Origin: Anarhynchus alexandrinus
Lineage: Eukaryota > Chordata > Aves > Charadriiformes > Charadriidae
DNA length: 64,000 bases
Assembly: GCA_008711295.1 (NCBI GenBank)
Contig: VUYV01000146.1
Location: 1,107,730 to 1,171,729, forward strand
Reading direction: 5' to 3'
The position numbers and the translations under genes are program-made. This document shows, piece by piece, positions 38,801 through 46,500 of this stretch (positions within the stretch are counted from its first letter, which is position 1; each line of letters starts with the position of its first letter). The notes under the pieces are model-generated. The model was not told the origin of the DNA. It saw only the letters and a list, made by a program, of their open reading frames with translations, and did not search any database.

Positions 38801-39881
38801 CAGATGATTCAAGCATCAGAGGTATAGTTGTTTTCCATTATATATGCTTCACTACTACTAGGCAACGAAATCCTCAAATAAATCATTTCCCATCAGAAGA
38901 AACAGAGTTCTCTGCTGTATTGCACACAGTTGGAGGCAAGCCTGGGAATGCCGACACTGCATGGGCTATTCCTTGTGCTGTAGGAATTTTGCCTGAATAA
39001 GGACTACAAGGAAAGGATCTATGTCCATTTGCATCCTGCTGCATTTTATGTAGCTTTAAAAATTCCTTGGATGCTTTGGATTGGAGAGGCTACACAGAGA
39101 GAGAACATTGTTGTTCTACTAGAGCTTGTCTAGAAGCTATGCTGCACCTCTCAAAATCTCAATGAACTCTTGCAGTCCTTTATCCAAAATACCTGTCTAG
39201 TCTCCAGGGTTCAAAAGTTCTTCTGGAGTAAATTAACGTCACTGGAACTGATCCAGCTTACAACAGTGGACAATTTGGTTACACATTTCTGTTGGATGGA
39301 GCTTTATCTGGCTGTGTCAGCTCAAGACCAGAAGTTCTGCTTCGCTGATTCCAGTCTGGTCGGTGATTTTTAATTCTTTAAGAAAATTCTAAGTGAGCCC
39401 GAGAGCAGCAGTAGATGCTAATTCATCCTGCTGATACATATTTCATGACAGAGAAGTAAAATGAGGAGGGGTGGGCAATTCTAGGATTAACCTTATATGA
39501 ACAGGAAAAACTAATAGTTCTTTTTTTTTTTTCTGTCTTCAGGTGACAGAAGAAGTTCAGCGGATATTAAAAAGGTGCAGTTATGAATTTGTGTGCAGGG
39601 GTAAAGTCAGTGTAAAGGGAAAAGGTGAAATGTTGACCTATTTCCTGGAAGGAAAGGCTGATGGAAATAATTCACAGACACGGTCTTTAAACTTAGAGCG
39701 GAAAATGTACCCTTACGGGAGAGCAAACATTCAAACAAAACTGGGCACCAGCTGTCCGTCAGTGTCCTCAGTTGCTAGCTTTACTGTAAAACCTGGGCTT
39801 GGAGCAGGTCAAACATCTGCCAGTCACACAAATCAAACACTGCATTATCTTCCTTCTGTGCCAGCTGTGAAGGAGGCGTAG
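2974..39881 (+). CDS. ADCY1: ADCY1, adenylate cyclase type 1 (13 exons, 5' part outside window)
   Basis: Membrane enzyme that converts ATP to cyclic AMP and 3'-5' pyrophosphate; type 1 is the neuronal Ca2+/calmodulin-activated form. Join 2974-3129, 6811-7005, 8454-8551, 11882-11966, 15462-15551, 18425-18681, 19315-19441, 28625-28741, 29891-30037, 30473-30571, 34542-34656, 38545-38669, 39543-39881. All introns in the window are GT-AG and phases match at every junction, giving about 649 residues without a break (window residues 1-649), roughly the C-terminal 58% of a family protein of about 1,120 residues. Order: calmodulin-binding C1b, linker, six membrane helices with a sequon-bearing outer loop, C2 catalytic domain, tail ending KEA. 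Type 1 rather than type 8 or 3 is chosen from the C1b calmodulin-binding sequence, the C2 wording ([14 protein letters not shown]) and the tail. The N-terminus, first membrane cassette and C1a are upstream of base 1. No frameshift or premature stop is seen, so it looks functional. Confidence 0.97.
3130..6810 (+). other. ADCY1 intron
   Basis: AT-rich intron. It contains a 17-T run at 3847-3863 with a minus-strand poly(A) signal beside it (separate entry). The 92-codon open frame at 5994-6272 has no recognisable domain and no splice context. Nothing else was identified. Confidence 0.8.
3847..3880 (-). repeat. Poly(A) run 11 nt after an AATAAA on the minus strand
   Basis: On the minus strand AATAAA (3880-3875) is followed by 11 bases and then 17 consecutive A (3863-3847). 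This is the layout of a transcript 3' end copied into DNA. It could be the tail of a processed retrocopy whose body lies at higher coordinates, or a chance A-run. No coding sequence was recognised in 3881-4700 on that strand and no target-site duplication was found. Confidence 0.35.
6811..7005 (+). CDS. ADCY1: ADCY1 exon: C1b to second membrane cassette linker
   Basis: Window residues 53-117 (65 codons, phase 0 both ends), from [17 protein letters not shown] to [10 protein letters not shown]. It has acceptor CTACAG and donor GTAAGG. This cytosolic part of C1b lies between the calmodulin site and the seventh membrane helix. The Arg/Ser-rich start ([14 protein letters not shown]) contains basic-directed Ser/Thr positions that could be phosphorylated, which is inference only. 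Confidence 0.95.
7006..8453 (+). other. ADCY1 intron
   Basis: Starts GTAAGG and ends CTTTAACAG. No repeat or RNA gene was recognised. Confidence 0.85.
8454..8551 (+). CDS. ADCY1: ADCY1 exon: seventh membrane helix
   Basis: Window residues 118-149 plus two bases of residue 150 (exit phase 2). [11 protein letters not shown] is followed by a hydrophobic helix, [20 protein letters not shown], which opens the second six-helix cassette. The acceptor is CTTTAACAG. The donor GTAAGT overlaps the split CAG codon, so residue 150 is completed by the G that begins the next exon. Confidence 0.94.
8552..11881 (+). other. ADCY1 intron
   Basis: Contains a pyrimidine tract (T runs broken by C) at about 8763-8808 and a short CA run near 9909. 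No gene or recognisable transposon was seen. Confidence 0.8.
11882..11966 (+). CDS. ADCY1: ADCY1 exon: eighth membrane helix
   Basis: Completes residue 150 and adds residues 151-178. [20 protein letters not shown] is one hydrophobic helix followed by LHVTRVQ. Entry phase 2, exit phase 0; acceptor GATTCTAG, donor GTAAGT. Length and wording match the family's short exons for single membrane helices. Confidence 0.94.
11967..15461 (+). other. ADCY1 intron
   Basis: Carries a broken CR1 copy at about 13935-14312 (separate entry). The remainder is AT-rich with no recognised feature. Confidence 0.8.
13935..14312 (+). mobile_element. CR1 LINE, internally deleted and degenerate
   Basis: Sense-strand CR1 ORF2 remnants. 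Around 13951 the frame reads [20 protein letters not shown], the reverse transcriptase GVPQG region. The next conserved part, normally FADDT, has decayed. A piece resembling NLDRLAEWN and MDKCKVQAL follows at 14107-14191. The copy then jumps to a 3'-end block, CTTGAGGTCCCTTCCAACC, near 14277. The ORF2 C-terminal region is missing between these pieces, so this is an old internally deleted or composite copy. It ends in ATGATAATGATTAATAAA rather than clean octamers. Confidence 0.75.
15462..15551 (+). CDS. ADCY1: ADCY1 exon: ninth membrane helix
   Basis: Window residues 179-208 (30 codons, phase 0 both ends). [12 protein letters not shown] leads into the helix [18 protein letters not shown]. Acceptor TTCCTTAG after a T-rich tract, donor GTGAGT. 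The CFPG and SVAQGC wording matches type 1 cyclase as recalled. Confidence 0.94.
15552..18424 (+). other. ADCY1 intron
   Basis: No repeat, RNA gene or additional exon was recognised. AT-rich throughout. Confidence 0.8.
18425..18681 (+). CDS. ADCY1: ADCY1 exon: outer glycosylated loop and tenth-eleventh helices
   Basis: Window residues 209-293 plus two bases of residue 294. VGCMPWVWN opens an extracellular loop with sequons NSS (in NTNSSSS) and NKT (in [11 protein letters not shown]). Then come [20 protein letters not shown] and [19 protein letters not shown], two helices. N-glycosylation of this loop is known for membrane adenylate cyclases. The loop is the least conserved part of the exon relative to recalled mammalian sequence. 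Acceptor TTTTCTAG, donor GTAGGT. Confidence 0.95.
18682..19314 (+). other. ADCY1 intron
   Basis: Short intron with no internal feature seen. It ends in a T-rich tract and TTTTTAAG. Confidence 0.85.
19315..19441 (+). CDS. ADCY1: ADCY1 exon: twelfth membrane helix
   Basis: Completes residue 294 (Gly) and adds 295-336: GGSFYMRG, then the helix [18 protein letters not shown], then [16 protein letters not shown], the start of the amphipathic segment leading into C2. Entry phase 2, exit phase 0; donor GTAAGT. The MRG at 19331 is internal, not a start. Confidence 0.95.
19442..28624 (+). other. ADCY1 intron (9.2 kb, longest between visible exons)
   Basis: Contains a CR1 copy at 24958-25555 and a poly-C patch near 24294-24308. 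A slightly GC-richer segment at about 23263-23523 has an 86-codon minus-strand frame with no recognised domain. Nothing else was identified. Confidence 0.8.
24958..25555 (-). mobile_element. CR1 LINE, 5'-truncated, relatively young
   Basis: The 3' end at 24958 carries the octamer tail (CATAGAATCATAGAATGG on the plus strand). On the minus strand 25488-25045 is one open frame of 147 codons giving the ORF2 C-terminus, with [20 protein letters not shown], the MIRGLEHL block, [14 protein letters not shown] and [14 protein letters not shown]. Upstream, [17 protein letters not shown] sequence is out of frame because of a small deletion near 25485-25500. The 5' end is truncated near 25555. The intact terminal frame suggests a fairly recent insertion. 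Confidence 0.95.
28625..28741 (+). CDS. ADCY1: ADCY1 exon: start of C2 catalytic domain
   Basis: Window residues 337-375 (39 codons, phase 0 both ends): [15 protein letters not shown], then [17 protein letters not shown], then MSNPRNM. The charged stretch continues the helix that couples the membrane cassette to C2, and LLPxHVAxHF is a class III cyclase signature. Acceptor CCCCACAG, donor GTAAAC. Confidence 0.96.
28742..29890 (+). other. ADCY1 intron
   Basis: No repeat or gene recognised. Confidence 0.85.
29891..30037 (+). CDS. ADCY1: ADCY1 exon: C2 core, part 1
   Basis: Window residues 376-424 (49 codons, phase 0): [20 protein letters not shown], then [20 protein letters not shown], then NEIIADFDE. 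The [11 protein letters not shown] strand and [10 protein letters not shown] helix are core elements of the C2 fold. The metal-binding aspartates of class III cyclases are supplied by C1a, which lies outside this window; the corresponding C2 position is Ser, as is normal for C2. Confidence 0.97.
30038..30472 (+). other. ADCY1 intron with AT palindrome
   Basis: 435-bp intron. Bases 30083-30142 are almost pure A/T with interleaved direct and inverted repeats (separate entry). Confidence 0.85.
30083..30142. repeat. AT-rich palindromic repeat
   Basis: Sixty bases with only A, T and two or three C, containing two copies of TATTATATTCTAATATA-like units and their inversion (TATATTA/TAATATA). It starts 46 bases after the exon donor and can fold on itself. 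It is probably a slippage-generated cruciform-prone tract. Confidence 0.7.
30473..30571 (+). CDS. ADCY1: ADCY1 exon: C2 purine-recognition lysine
   Basis: Window residues 425-457 (33 codons, phase 0): [20 protein letters not shown], then [13 protein letters not shown]. The Lys of KTIG aligns with the adenine-recognition lysine of mammalian C2 domains (Lys938 in type 2 numbering), from family knowledge. Acceptor AAACAAAG, donor GTAAGA. Confidence 0.96.
30572..34541 (+). other. ADCY1 intron
   Basis: Contains one undetermined base (n at 30781) and an ancient LINE fossil at about 33612-33955. There is a somewhat GC-richer patch at 32272-32550 whose minus-strand open frame has no recognised domain. 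Otherwise featureless. Confidence 0.8.
33612..33955 (-). mobile_element. Ancient CR1/L3-like LINE 3' fragment
   Basis: Plus-strand wording such as CAACCATACTGAGTCAGGTC, AAAGGTCTATGCTAGTAACC and, 230 bases later, ATATCCTCTGAAAATGAG with TTCTACAGTTTAATTAG follows the order of a repeat family I recall as very common in turtles and crocodilians. On the minus strand the latter part decodes, with decay, to the WNxLPxD segment seen near the C-terminus of CR1/L2-type ORF2. The exact family name cannot be assigned without a repeat library. Confidence 0.55.
34542..34656 (+). CDS. ADCY1: ADCY1 exon: C2 core, part 2
   Basis: Window residues 458-495 plus the first base of residue 496: [20 protein letters not shown], then [18 protein letters not shown]. 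The FVLRVG strand is part of the C2 dimer and nucleotide site. Exit phase 1; acceptor TTTCTAG, donor GTAAGT. Confidence 0.96.
34657..38544 (+). other. ADCY1 intron containing a 2.3-kb CR1
   Basis: Most of 35106-37430 is one minus-strand CR1 element. The flanks (34657-35105 and 37431-38544) show nothing recognisable. Confidence 0.85.
35106..37430 (-). mobile_element. CR1 LINE, 2.3 kb, reverse transcriptase core deleted
   Basis: The 3' end is at 35106 (CATAGACTTACAGAAC, a mutated octamer tail). Reading the minus strand from high to low coordinates gives: an ORF2 start region ([25 protein letters not shown]) with frameshifts at 37421-37010; an endonuclease segment open at 36798-36403 ([41 protein letters not shown]); a linker ([13 protein letters not shown]) near 36125; then a 160-codon frame at 35916-35434. 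In that frame [10 protein letters not shown] runs straight into [12 protein letters not shown]. The sequence that normally lies between these, the whole reverse transcriptase palm, is absent. The endonuclease SDH motif reads SDY. The copy cannot mobilise itself. Confidence 0.93.
38545..38669 (+). CDS. ADCY1: ADCY1 exon: C2 catalytic Asn/Arg
   Basis: Completes Gly 496 and adds 497-537: [20 protein letters not shown], then [14 protein letters not shown], then GVQGKIQ. It has the second adenine-recognition residue (Asp of YDIWG, type 2 Asp1018) and the transition-state pair, Asn and Arg of NVASR (Asn1025 and Arg1029). All are present, as expected of an active enzyme. Acceptor GATTTAG, donor GTGAGT. 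Confidence 0.97.
38670..39542 (+). other. ADCY1 last intron
   Basis: No feature recognised. It ends in a T-rich tract and TGTCTTCAG. Confidence 0.85.
39543..39881 (+). CDS. ADCY1: ADCY1 terminal exon: end of C2 and C-terminal tail
   Basis: Window residues 538-649 plus [23 protein letters not shown] is followed by [18 protein letters not shown], which contains the phosphate-contacting lysine of C2 (Lys1065 in type 2 numbering, VKGKG). From about residue 580 is the type 1-specific tail, Ser- and Pro-rich and less conserved, ending [11 protein letters not shown]. The terminal KEA matches the recalled mammalian tail, which fixes the isoform and shows the stop is authentic. Confidence 0.97.
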   Translation: MTEEVQRILKRCSYEFVCRGKVSVKGKGEMLTYFLEGKADGNNSQTRSLNLERKMYPYGRANIQTKLGTSCPSVSSVASFTVKPGLGAGQTSASHTNQTLHYLPSVPAVKEA

Positions 39882-40170
39882 AGCAAAGATTTGGTTATGC
39901 CATTTGCAGTGAACTTGGAGAGCAATGGTTACCTGAATTTTTACCAAGAGATCAGAGGTCACAGGCCGTGGCATTAACCAAGGACCACTACAACCCAACC
40001 AAAGAGAACTTGGGGACTGTGTAACGAACTCTTGGGATGGAACATATAAGGGCTAGCAATTCTGTTAGGAAAAGTCAGAACCTGATTTTTGTGGAAATGA
40101 GGAATATTTTCTTGGCATTTTTAAAGGGTAAATGAAAAAAAAATGAGATAAACGTGCAAGCAATTATTTA

Positions 40171-40191
40171 TATGTGTGTGTGTATATATAT
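40171..40191. repeat. (TG)n(TA)n microsatellite
   Basis: TATGTGTGTGTGTATATATA-type tract within the inferred ADCY1 3' UTR; short and probably polymorphic. Confidence 0.85.
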
Positions 40192-43100
40192 GTTTTAATC
40201 TATATATGCACATATACAAACAGTCCTGTGTAGACGTAATAGAGATTTATAGAGATAAACATAAAAATATGTATTTAGTTACACATCCACCTGCAATGAC
40301 ATAGCAAAGAGATTTCTCTTTCTGTGATAGGCAGCATTTTTGGGTCTGGGATTAGCAAAGCTGCATTTAACTGTGGAGTGCGGGGCAGCTGGAGACTCTC
40401 CAGGGCTACAGCAAGAGTTAGAGTAACTGTGCTCCCCATGCATGAGTTAAAGCAATGAGAACAGTGTTCATTGTCAATGTCATATTAATGAAGGCTGGAT
40501 TCAGGTAATTGCTAAACCCTGTGTTTTTTAAAATTATCCTTGCATGCTCCAAAAACTTCAAAAAAATCCAATTCAAACCATTACACTAGGATATGAAGTA
40601 GATAAACCACAGAGTTCAAAGGTTTGGCAGAAGAACAATATATATTCTTTCCATTAAAAAAAAGAAAAAAGATGATAGAGTTTAGAAGTTGCTGCCTCTT
40701 CACAGGTTATTTGACTCTGTACAAGACAGAGGAGCCACCCTGCAAGCACAGCAATATGCTTATGCAATATAGAAACATTCCTGTGTACAGTGCTGATTTT
40801 ATTGAAGAGCAGAAAAATGGTATTATTTCAGGCTTTTACAAACAGCAGAGGTCCTGTGGCTCAGTTCCAGGATTTAGCTTTACCTTTCTAAACAGCTCGA
40901 AGAATAGTCCTATAATGGTGACAAACATGCTGTTGCTAGCTTTGTGACATTTGTATGTTTGCCAACATAGTCTTACATCTTAATTGATTTTTAAATTTAT
41001 GCCACAGTTTTATTATATCTTGATTCTATCCAGGCTCACTCTTCAAAGCTGTACAATTATAGAAAGCTATAATTCTGAGAAACAAGCACAGTCAAACTTT
41101 GCCCAAATGAGGAGCACACTGGTAAATGTGCCAGGAGAGGAAGGCCTGCTCTTAATCTGCATAAAAGGGAACATATTTTGACTGCTTTTTCCTCCAATGC
41201 AGCCCACATCCTATTGTTCATGGTTTCATCTTGAAACGCTGATCTGGATGTGAAATGTGGAGTGCAGCTCTGTACCTGAGGTGAGGACAGTTGGAGGTCA
41301 TCCTGCTGAGTGACATGTGCTCCATGGACAGGTGCCATACTGTCCTGATGGGGGTGCACAAGCTAACCAGCCTCACCACTTTCCAAAAGAGAAGCAAAAC
41401 TTTACATTGTCTAAAAACATGCAAAACTTCCTTTTAACTAAAAAAACCCAAACCTGAAAAACCCACCCAAGACTGCAGAAGTTGTCCAGGTTGTATGTGT
41501 ACAGTAGATGTCACTTTTCCCTTTGTTGGGCCTGTTTTATTACTTATTTCAGTGGGAAGAAGATTCTGAGTGATTCTCCTGCAATCAGCATTTGCTTTGG
41601 AGCAGTCACTACTTGTATTAAAAGTATATGGACAAATACTGTGCCAACAGATGCAAATGGTTAAAGAAATGCTGCATGAGTTTCCATTCTCCATGTAGCC
41701 ATATCAAGCTGCTGCGGGACTCCAGTGGTTTTCAGCAGGGTTTTTAATTAATTTTTATGTACACTGTCAGCTAAGTGCTCCGCTACAAAGCTAACAATAT
41801 TAGTGTTGTGATTAAAGTGACCAAAAAAAAAGTGATAAAAAACTGACAATTGCTTCCTAACGGTACTAAGGTATATGCACCCTGACTGATATGTGGAAAG
41901 TTGCTGCATTTCTTTATCTCCCCAACAGCTATCCAGTTCACAGGTAATCTTGTAGAATAATTTAATTCTGGTTATGACACATTCAAAGCTATTTAAATAA
42001 ATACATGTAGAGAATACAGATTTAAAAGAACTAACATTTACATAATTAAACTGGATAAGTGGTATCCATGTAGAGCACACTGCATATGTATGTTTTCTAA
42101 TAACTAAATCATCACACAGTTAAGTTAAATATTTAACCAAAACGGAAAGCATTATGTGCAATAGCATTAATCATTCAGTTCCATTTACAAAGAGCCCAAG
42201 TTACACAATTTTTGAATCAGTGAATTTGGTATAATTTCACCAATAATAATAAAACGTTATTTTTACAAGTACTGATATTAAAAACATCTTCAGATCTTAG
42301 CAGTAGATCTGGTAGTATGTGAACACATAGACCAAATATAGCGATTGACCCACCCCAAAAGCTTAAAATTAATTTATTTCTTTGTTGCTTTTTAATAGGT
42401 CCAAGATATAAGCATATTTCCATTGTTTCTTTCTATCACTTGGACAATGAGCAGAAATGAATTGTCCCCTATGCTAATATTTTTGGGATGGTTCTTATTC
42501 CCAGACTCATTCCCAGCCTAGTCCTGGAGTAATGTCAGTGGTAGACAATGCAGCAAGGTAAAGCTGGATTCATATTCATTTTAATATTTTAAAAGATTAG
42601 CAGGTGCTAGTAGAATTACTCCAAAGTTTTTCTAAGCCTGATCCTCCTCTCCAACAGTCACATGAGGCACATGAGTTTTGTAAGAATGTTTTCGATGTTG
42701 AATGGAAAGGACCAGACAGGTGCATTCCATCATCAGCTTCTCATTCAGCCCTTTTGCAGGAGGTCTGTGCCTCCAGAGTAGGTTGAGTGGACCAGGATGG
42801 CTTCTCGGTGCTGCAGCCAGTCCAGTGTGTCTGTGCCAGCTTACAGCGTCAATGATAGTGGATTTGGAGTCAGTTTCCAGACTTTGCTTGAGTTAACATT
42901 TTTTGTATTTTTGTTGTGGTTCTTGTTGCTGTTTTTACTATGGGAAAACTATATTTTTCTATGTAGTCCTGGACTGAGCAGCACGGAATCATGAAGTAAG
43001 TTCAGCCAAGGCATGAATTAGTAAAAAGCCATGTGAAAATGATAGGCAGTGTTCAATAGCCTTTTCAACAGGGAAAATCAAATGCCCGTTGAAATCATGA

Positions 43101-45497
43101 TATAATGAAGCTGTGCTCTCGCCTTTATGCTTTCCCTCCCTATTCATATCATTTTTCCCCATTTTCCTTTTCTGTGTACATTTGCTTTATTTCAGCTTCC
43201 ATGTGATAGCTTTAAGTGATAGATTTAATCTCTCTGCTCTTCTGCGTTCTTTGATATGTTCAGTAAGTTTTATACATGGAAAGAGGTAGTAGTAATAACC
43301 CCACAAATACACGTTTTCTGCCAAATTAGAGAAGTTTGTCATCAAATTGTTATTGGCAATTGGCTGAAGATAATATGTGGCCCACTCCAATATCCCTGAA
43401 AAATCATCAGAAGAATTTCCTTGTATTTCTGTGGGATTTGGGTTGTATCCACCTTAATGCATGCAGTTGTATTTCCTATCATGCATTTATTAATTTTCTG
43501 GTCAAGCTCTGTAACTTTTGCCTGGGTGACCTTGCTGTAGCCCCAGTGAGGAGTTGGTTCTGCCCCACAGAACCCTAAAGACCCTCACATTTAACTGAGG
43601 ATAGTAACTTGTTGCATTGTGGGCAGAATAGCCTCCTGCACTTCTGTTCACTGTTTTGTGCAGCTATTAGCTTGAAACAATTAACAGATATGAGCCTACC
43701 ACAAAGTAATTCCACTTTGGCATGTTGATGTCTGCCAATAGCAAGCACAATATTTCACATCAGTTTGCACGTTTTCTCTTTCAGACAATAGTAATAATCG
43801 AAGTCTTTTGTTCTTTATATGAAGAGAGAATTATCAGAGATCTTCAGACTTCACTGTCTTGGGAGCTAATTTCAAAGTGTTCCTATGCTACCTTTATCTT
43901 TAAATGATTTTTTAATTATTATTCTCTGCTGAGATTACAAAATGGCATTCAGTTGAATTACTGGCTAGATATTTCCAAACATTTTCCATTTGCATTGACT
44001 AGAAAGTTATTTTATCAAGCCTGTAAAATGTGTTGGTTTTTGTAGCTGCTCCCACTGTGGCAAGTCACATTCCCTTGTCTTCACTGAAACACACACAAAT
44101 TCTCCCTTGCTTTCTCTAGGTGAGACTGAGAGCCAAAAGCTTCAGCTCGTTAGGGCTGAATCTGCATCCCTTATGTACTCATAAGGCCTACAGAAATCAC
44201 CAGGAGTTTAGCATGCTTATGAAGGTCAGGAGTTGAGCTTCTGTAGGCCAAGTTCTGCTTTGGGTTACAGTGATGTCTCGTGTCGGTACTGAACTGAATA
44301 TTTTACAATACTGTAACTGAGAGTAGGTCACGCGCCTAAATCTCTTTCACACTTTTGCCTGTAATTTATCTGTAAGGCAAAAGAAGGTACTTGGGAGTCA
44401 CTGTTCGAAGGGAAACAGTATATGACCTGTGCCATTTCAGTGCTTTGAGGAGTCTGAACTCATTAGTAAGTAGCGTGAATCATTTTCATGTGTTGAATTC
44501 CTGCTTGTAGCAGAAACAGAGTGTTTTCTTTACATCAGCAAGTCCAGATTCTGTACGTGTTCTGCCCAGGCAGGAGGACTATTTAGCCATAATGTTCTTT
44601 CAAGTTAGAGTTTTGTATTACAGTGAAAACCAACATTTTTTAATTTGTGATAAACCTGTATTATAATGCCTTATTTATTTTTAATCTTGTACAGTGTTAC
44701 AAAACAACAGAAAACATTGGCCTTTCATGTATTATTCACTTTAAAAGATGTATTGTATTATGAACTTTTGTAAATAGTTTTAGGTCGGACAGGTAATTGC
44801 ATGTACACTTGTATAAAAAGAGGCAAAAAGGCACACTTTTAAGAAATGTTAACAATTTTTGTAAGAGACATTTTACATGTGCATGGAGATTATAAATCCT
44901 TTGGAAATGGACGTCCTTTTGCTTTTCCTTGCAATCTACTGCATGCCACTCATGCCTGACTTCAGTAAAACAAAACAAAACTGTAAGTTTTCCTAAATGT
45001 TTTTGACATATCACTTCTGGCACAGAGTTAAATCCACTAGTTGCATGTGCGTTCAGCAAAGCAAAATCAAAATGCAGACAGCAAATAAAAAAGAAAAATA
45101 ATTTGATGATTGTGATCTGCCAACCTCAGTGTTCCAAGATCCATAATACAGTATATGAAAAGTGTTATCAACATCTATGCTGTCTTCATAAGATACCTTC
45201 TGGTCATTAGAAGCAATAAACTCTACTTACTGTAATATAAAAAGCAAGCAGATATTCTAGTTCATAATGGTGTAATATCTGACATTCAATGGGTATTCTC
45301 TGATACTGCACTTGATGTAGTATTGTCATCAAGAAGGACCAAGTGTCAAATCCATCATTGCTGTATGCAGGTGCAACACTATGGAAGGTAAAGGAGGTGA
45401 ATTTGGCCCATTGATGTTACCCAGAGTATATTTCTAATATGGTAATAAGTTATTGTATGCAAAAAGTACACAATGCAAATAGATTGTTTTCCTAGAT

Positions 45498-45532
45498 ACA
45501 TACATATATATATATGTATGTGCATATATATG
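45498..45532. repeat. (TA)n/(CATA)n microsatellite
   Basis: ACATACATATATATATATG followed by TATGTGCATATATATG; self-complementary and in the inferred 3' UTR. Confidence 0.85.
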
Positions 45533-46490
45533 AATTAATTTTTTTGCCTTATTTTTGTTAGCTTTTTTGACTTATTTTCCAAATAACTTCTATTGCTAAA
45601 CAGAAAGTATTTAACAGAACTGTTAGGAGAAGGTTCACTGGGCTCTCTGGCTTTGAGCCATCTGGGTTCCGTGCTGATACTAGTCCTGCTCCCACTAAAG
45701 CCATGCTTACAGGGATGCCTCCCTTAGGTATCAAAGTCTAACCCACAGCTTAAGACCCATGTCAGTTAGTGACATCGGACTAAGAAATCAATATCCAATC
45801 CTCTAGCTGATTTTTCCCATATTGCTGCTGAACAAAACTTGAAATTCTGGAGGTATCTTGCATTTGTCATTTTTAAAGTTGTCATATCTGTGTCACTACA
45901 GCTCGGGACTACTTCTCAAATTACCTATATAATTGATATATGACAAATGAGGAGTATTGTAGGAGCACAACACTGAGGTTGGTGGCAGAGGAAAAAGGTT
46001 GTGGACTGTGAATACTTTCTACTATGGATTAATAAGGACTTCTTGTATTTTACAGATTTGAGCTAGTTTTATAATAGGGCTGAGAAATCTGTTGTTTGTT
46101 TAATCAGGTGACTGTTGTGTAAACGAAGTAGTACAGCTTCTGCAAGTACTTCTGTCATCATAAGTTAAGATGTAGATTCACACAACTATCCCAGTTGCCT
46201 GCCTACAAGACCACTACTTGTATTGATGATTGGCTTCATACAGCAATTAAGGGTTTCTAACAGTCATAAACTAACTCATCTCAAATACAGTGGGTTTTAC
46301 ATCTCAGTGTGGCATAATTGTTGTGACTAATGACAATCTGGACTCTGCTTCTCTACCCCAACCCTGTTTATGATTGGCCTTTTCCAGATAATCTGTATAG
46401 GCTTTTTTTAACTCTTAGCTGAGTTTTCAGGCCAAATCTAAATCATGAATAAATATGTAAATGTAAATAAATGGAAAAAAGTAGACATAA

Positions 46491-46500
46491 GGGGGGGGGG
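46491..46500. repeat. Ten-G homopolymer
   Basis: GGGGGGGGGG follows an A/T-rich stretch; prone to slippage and sequencing error. Confidence 0.9.
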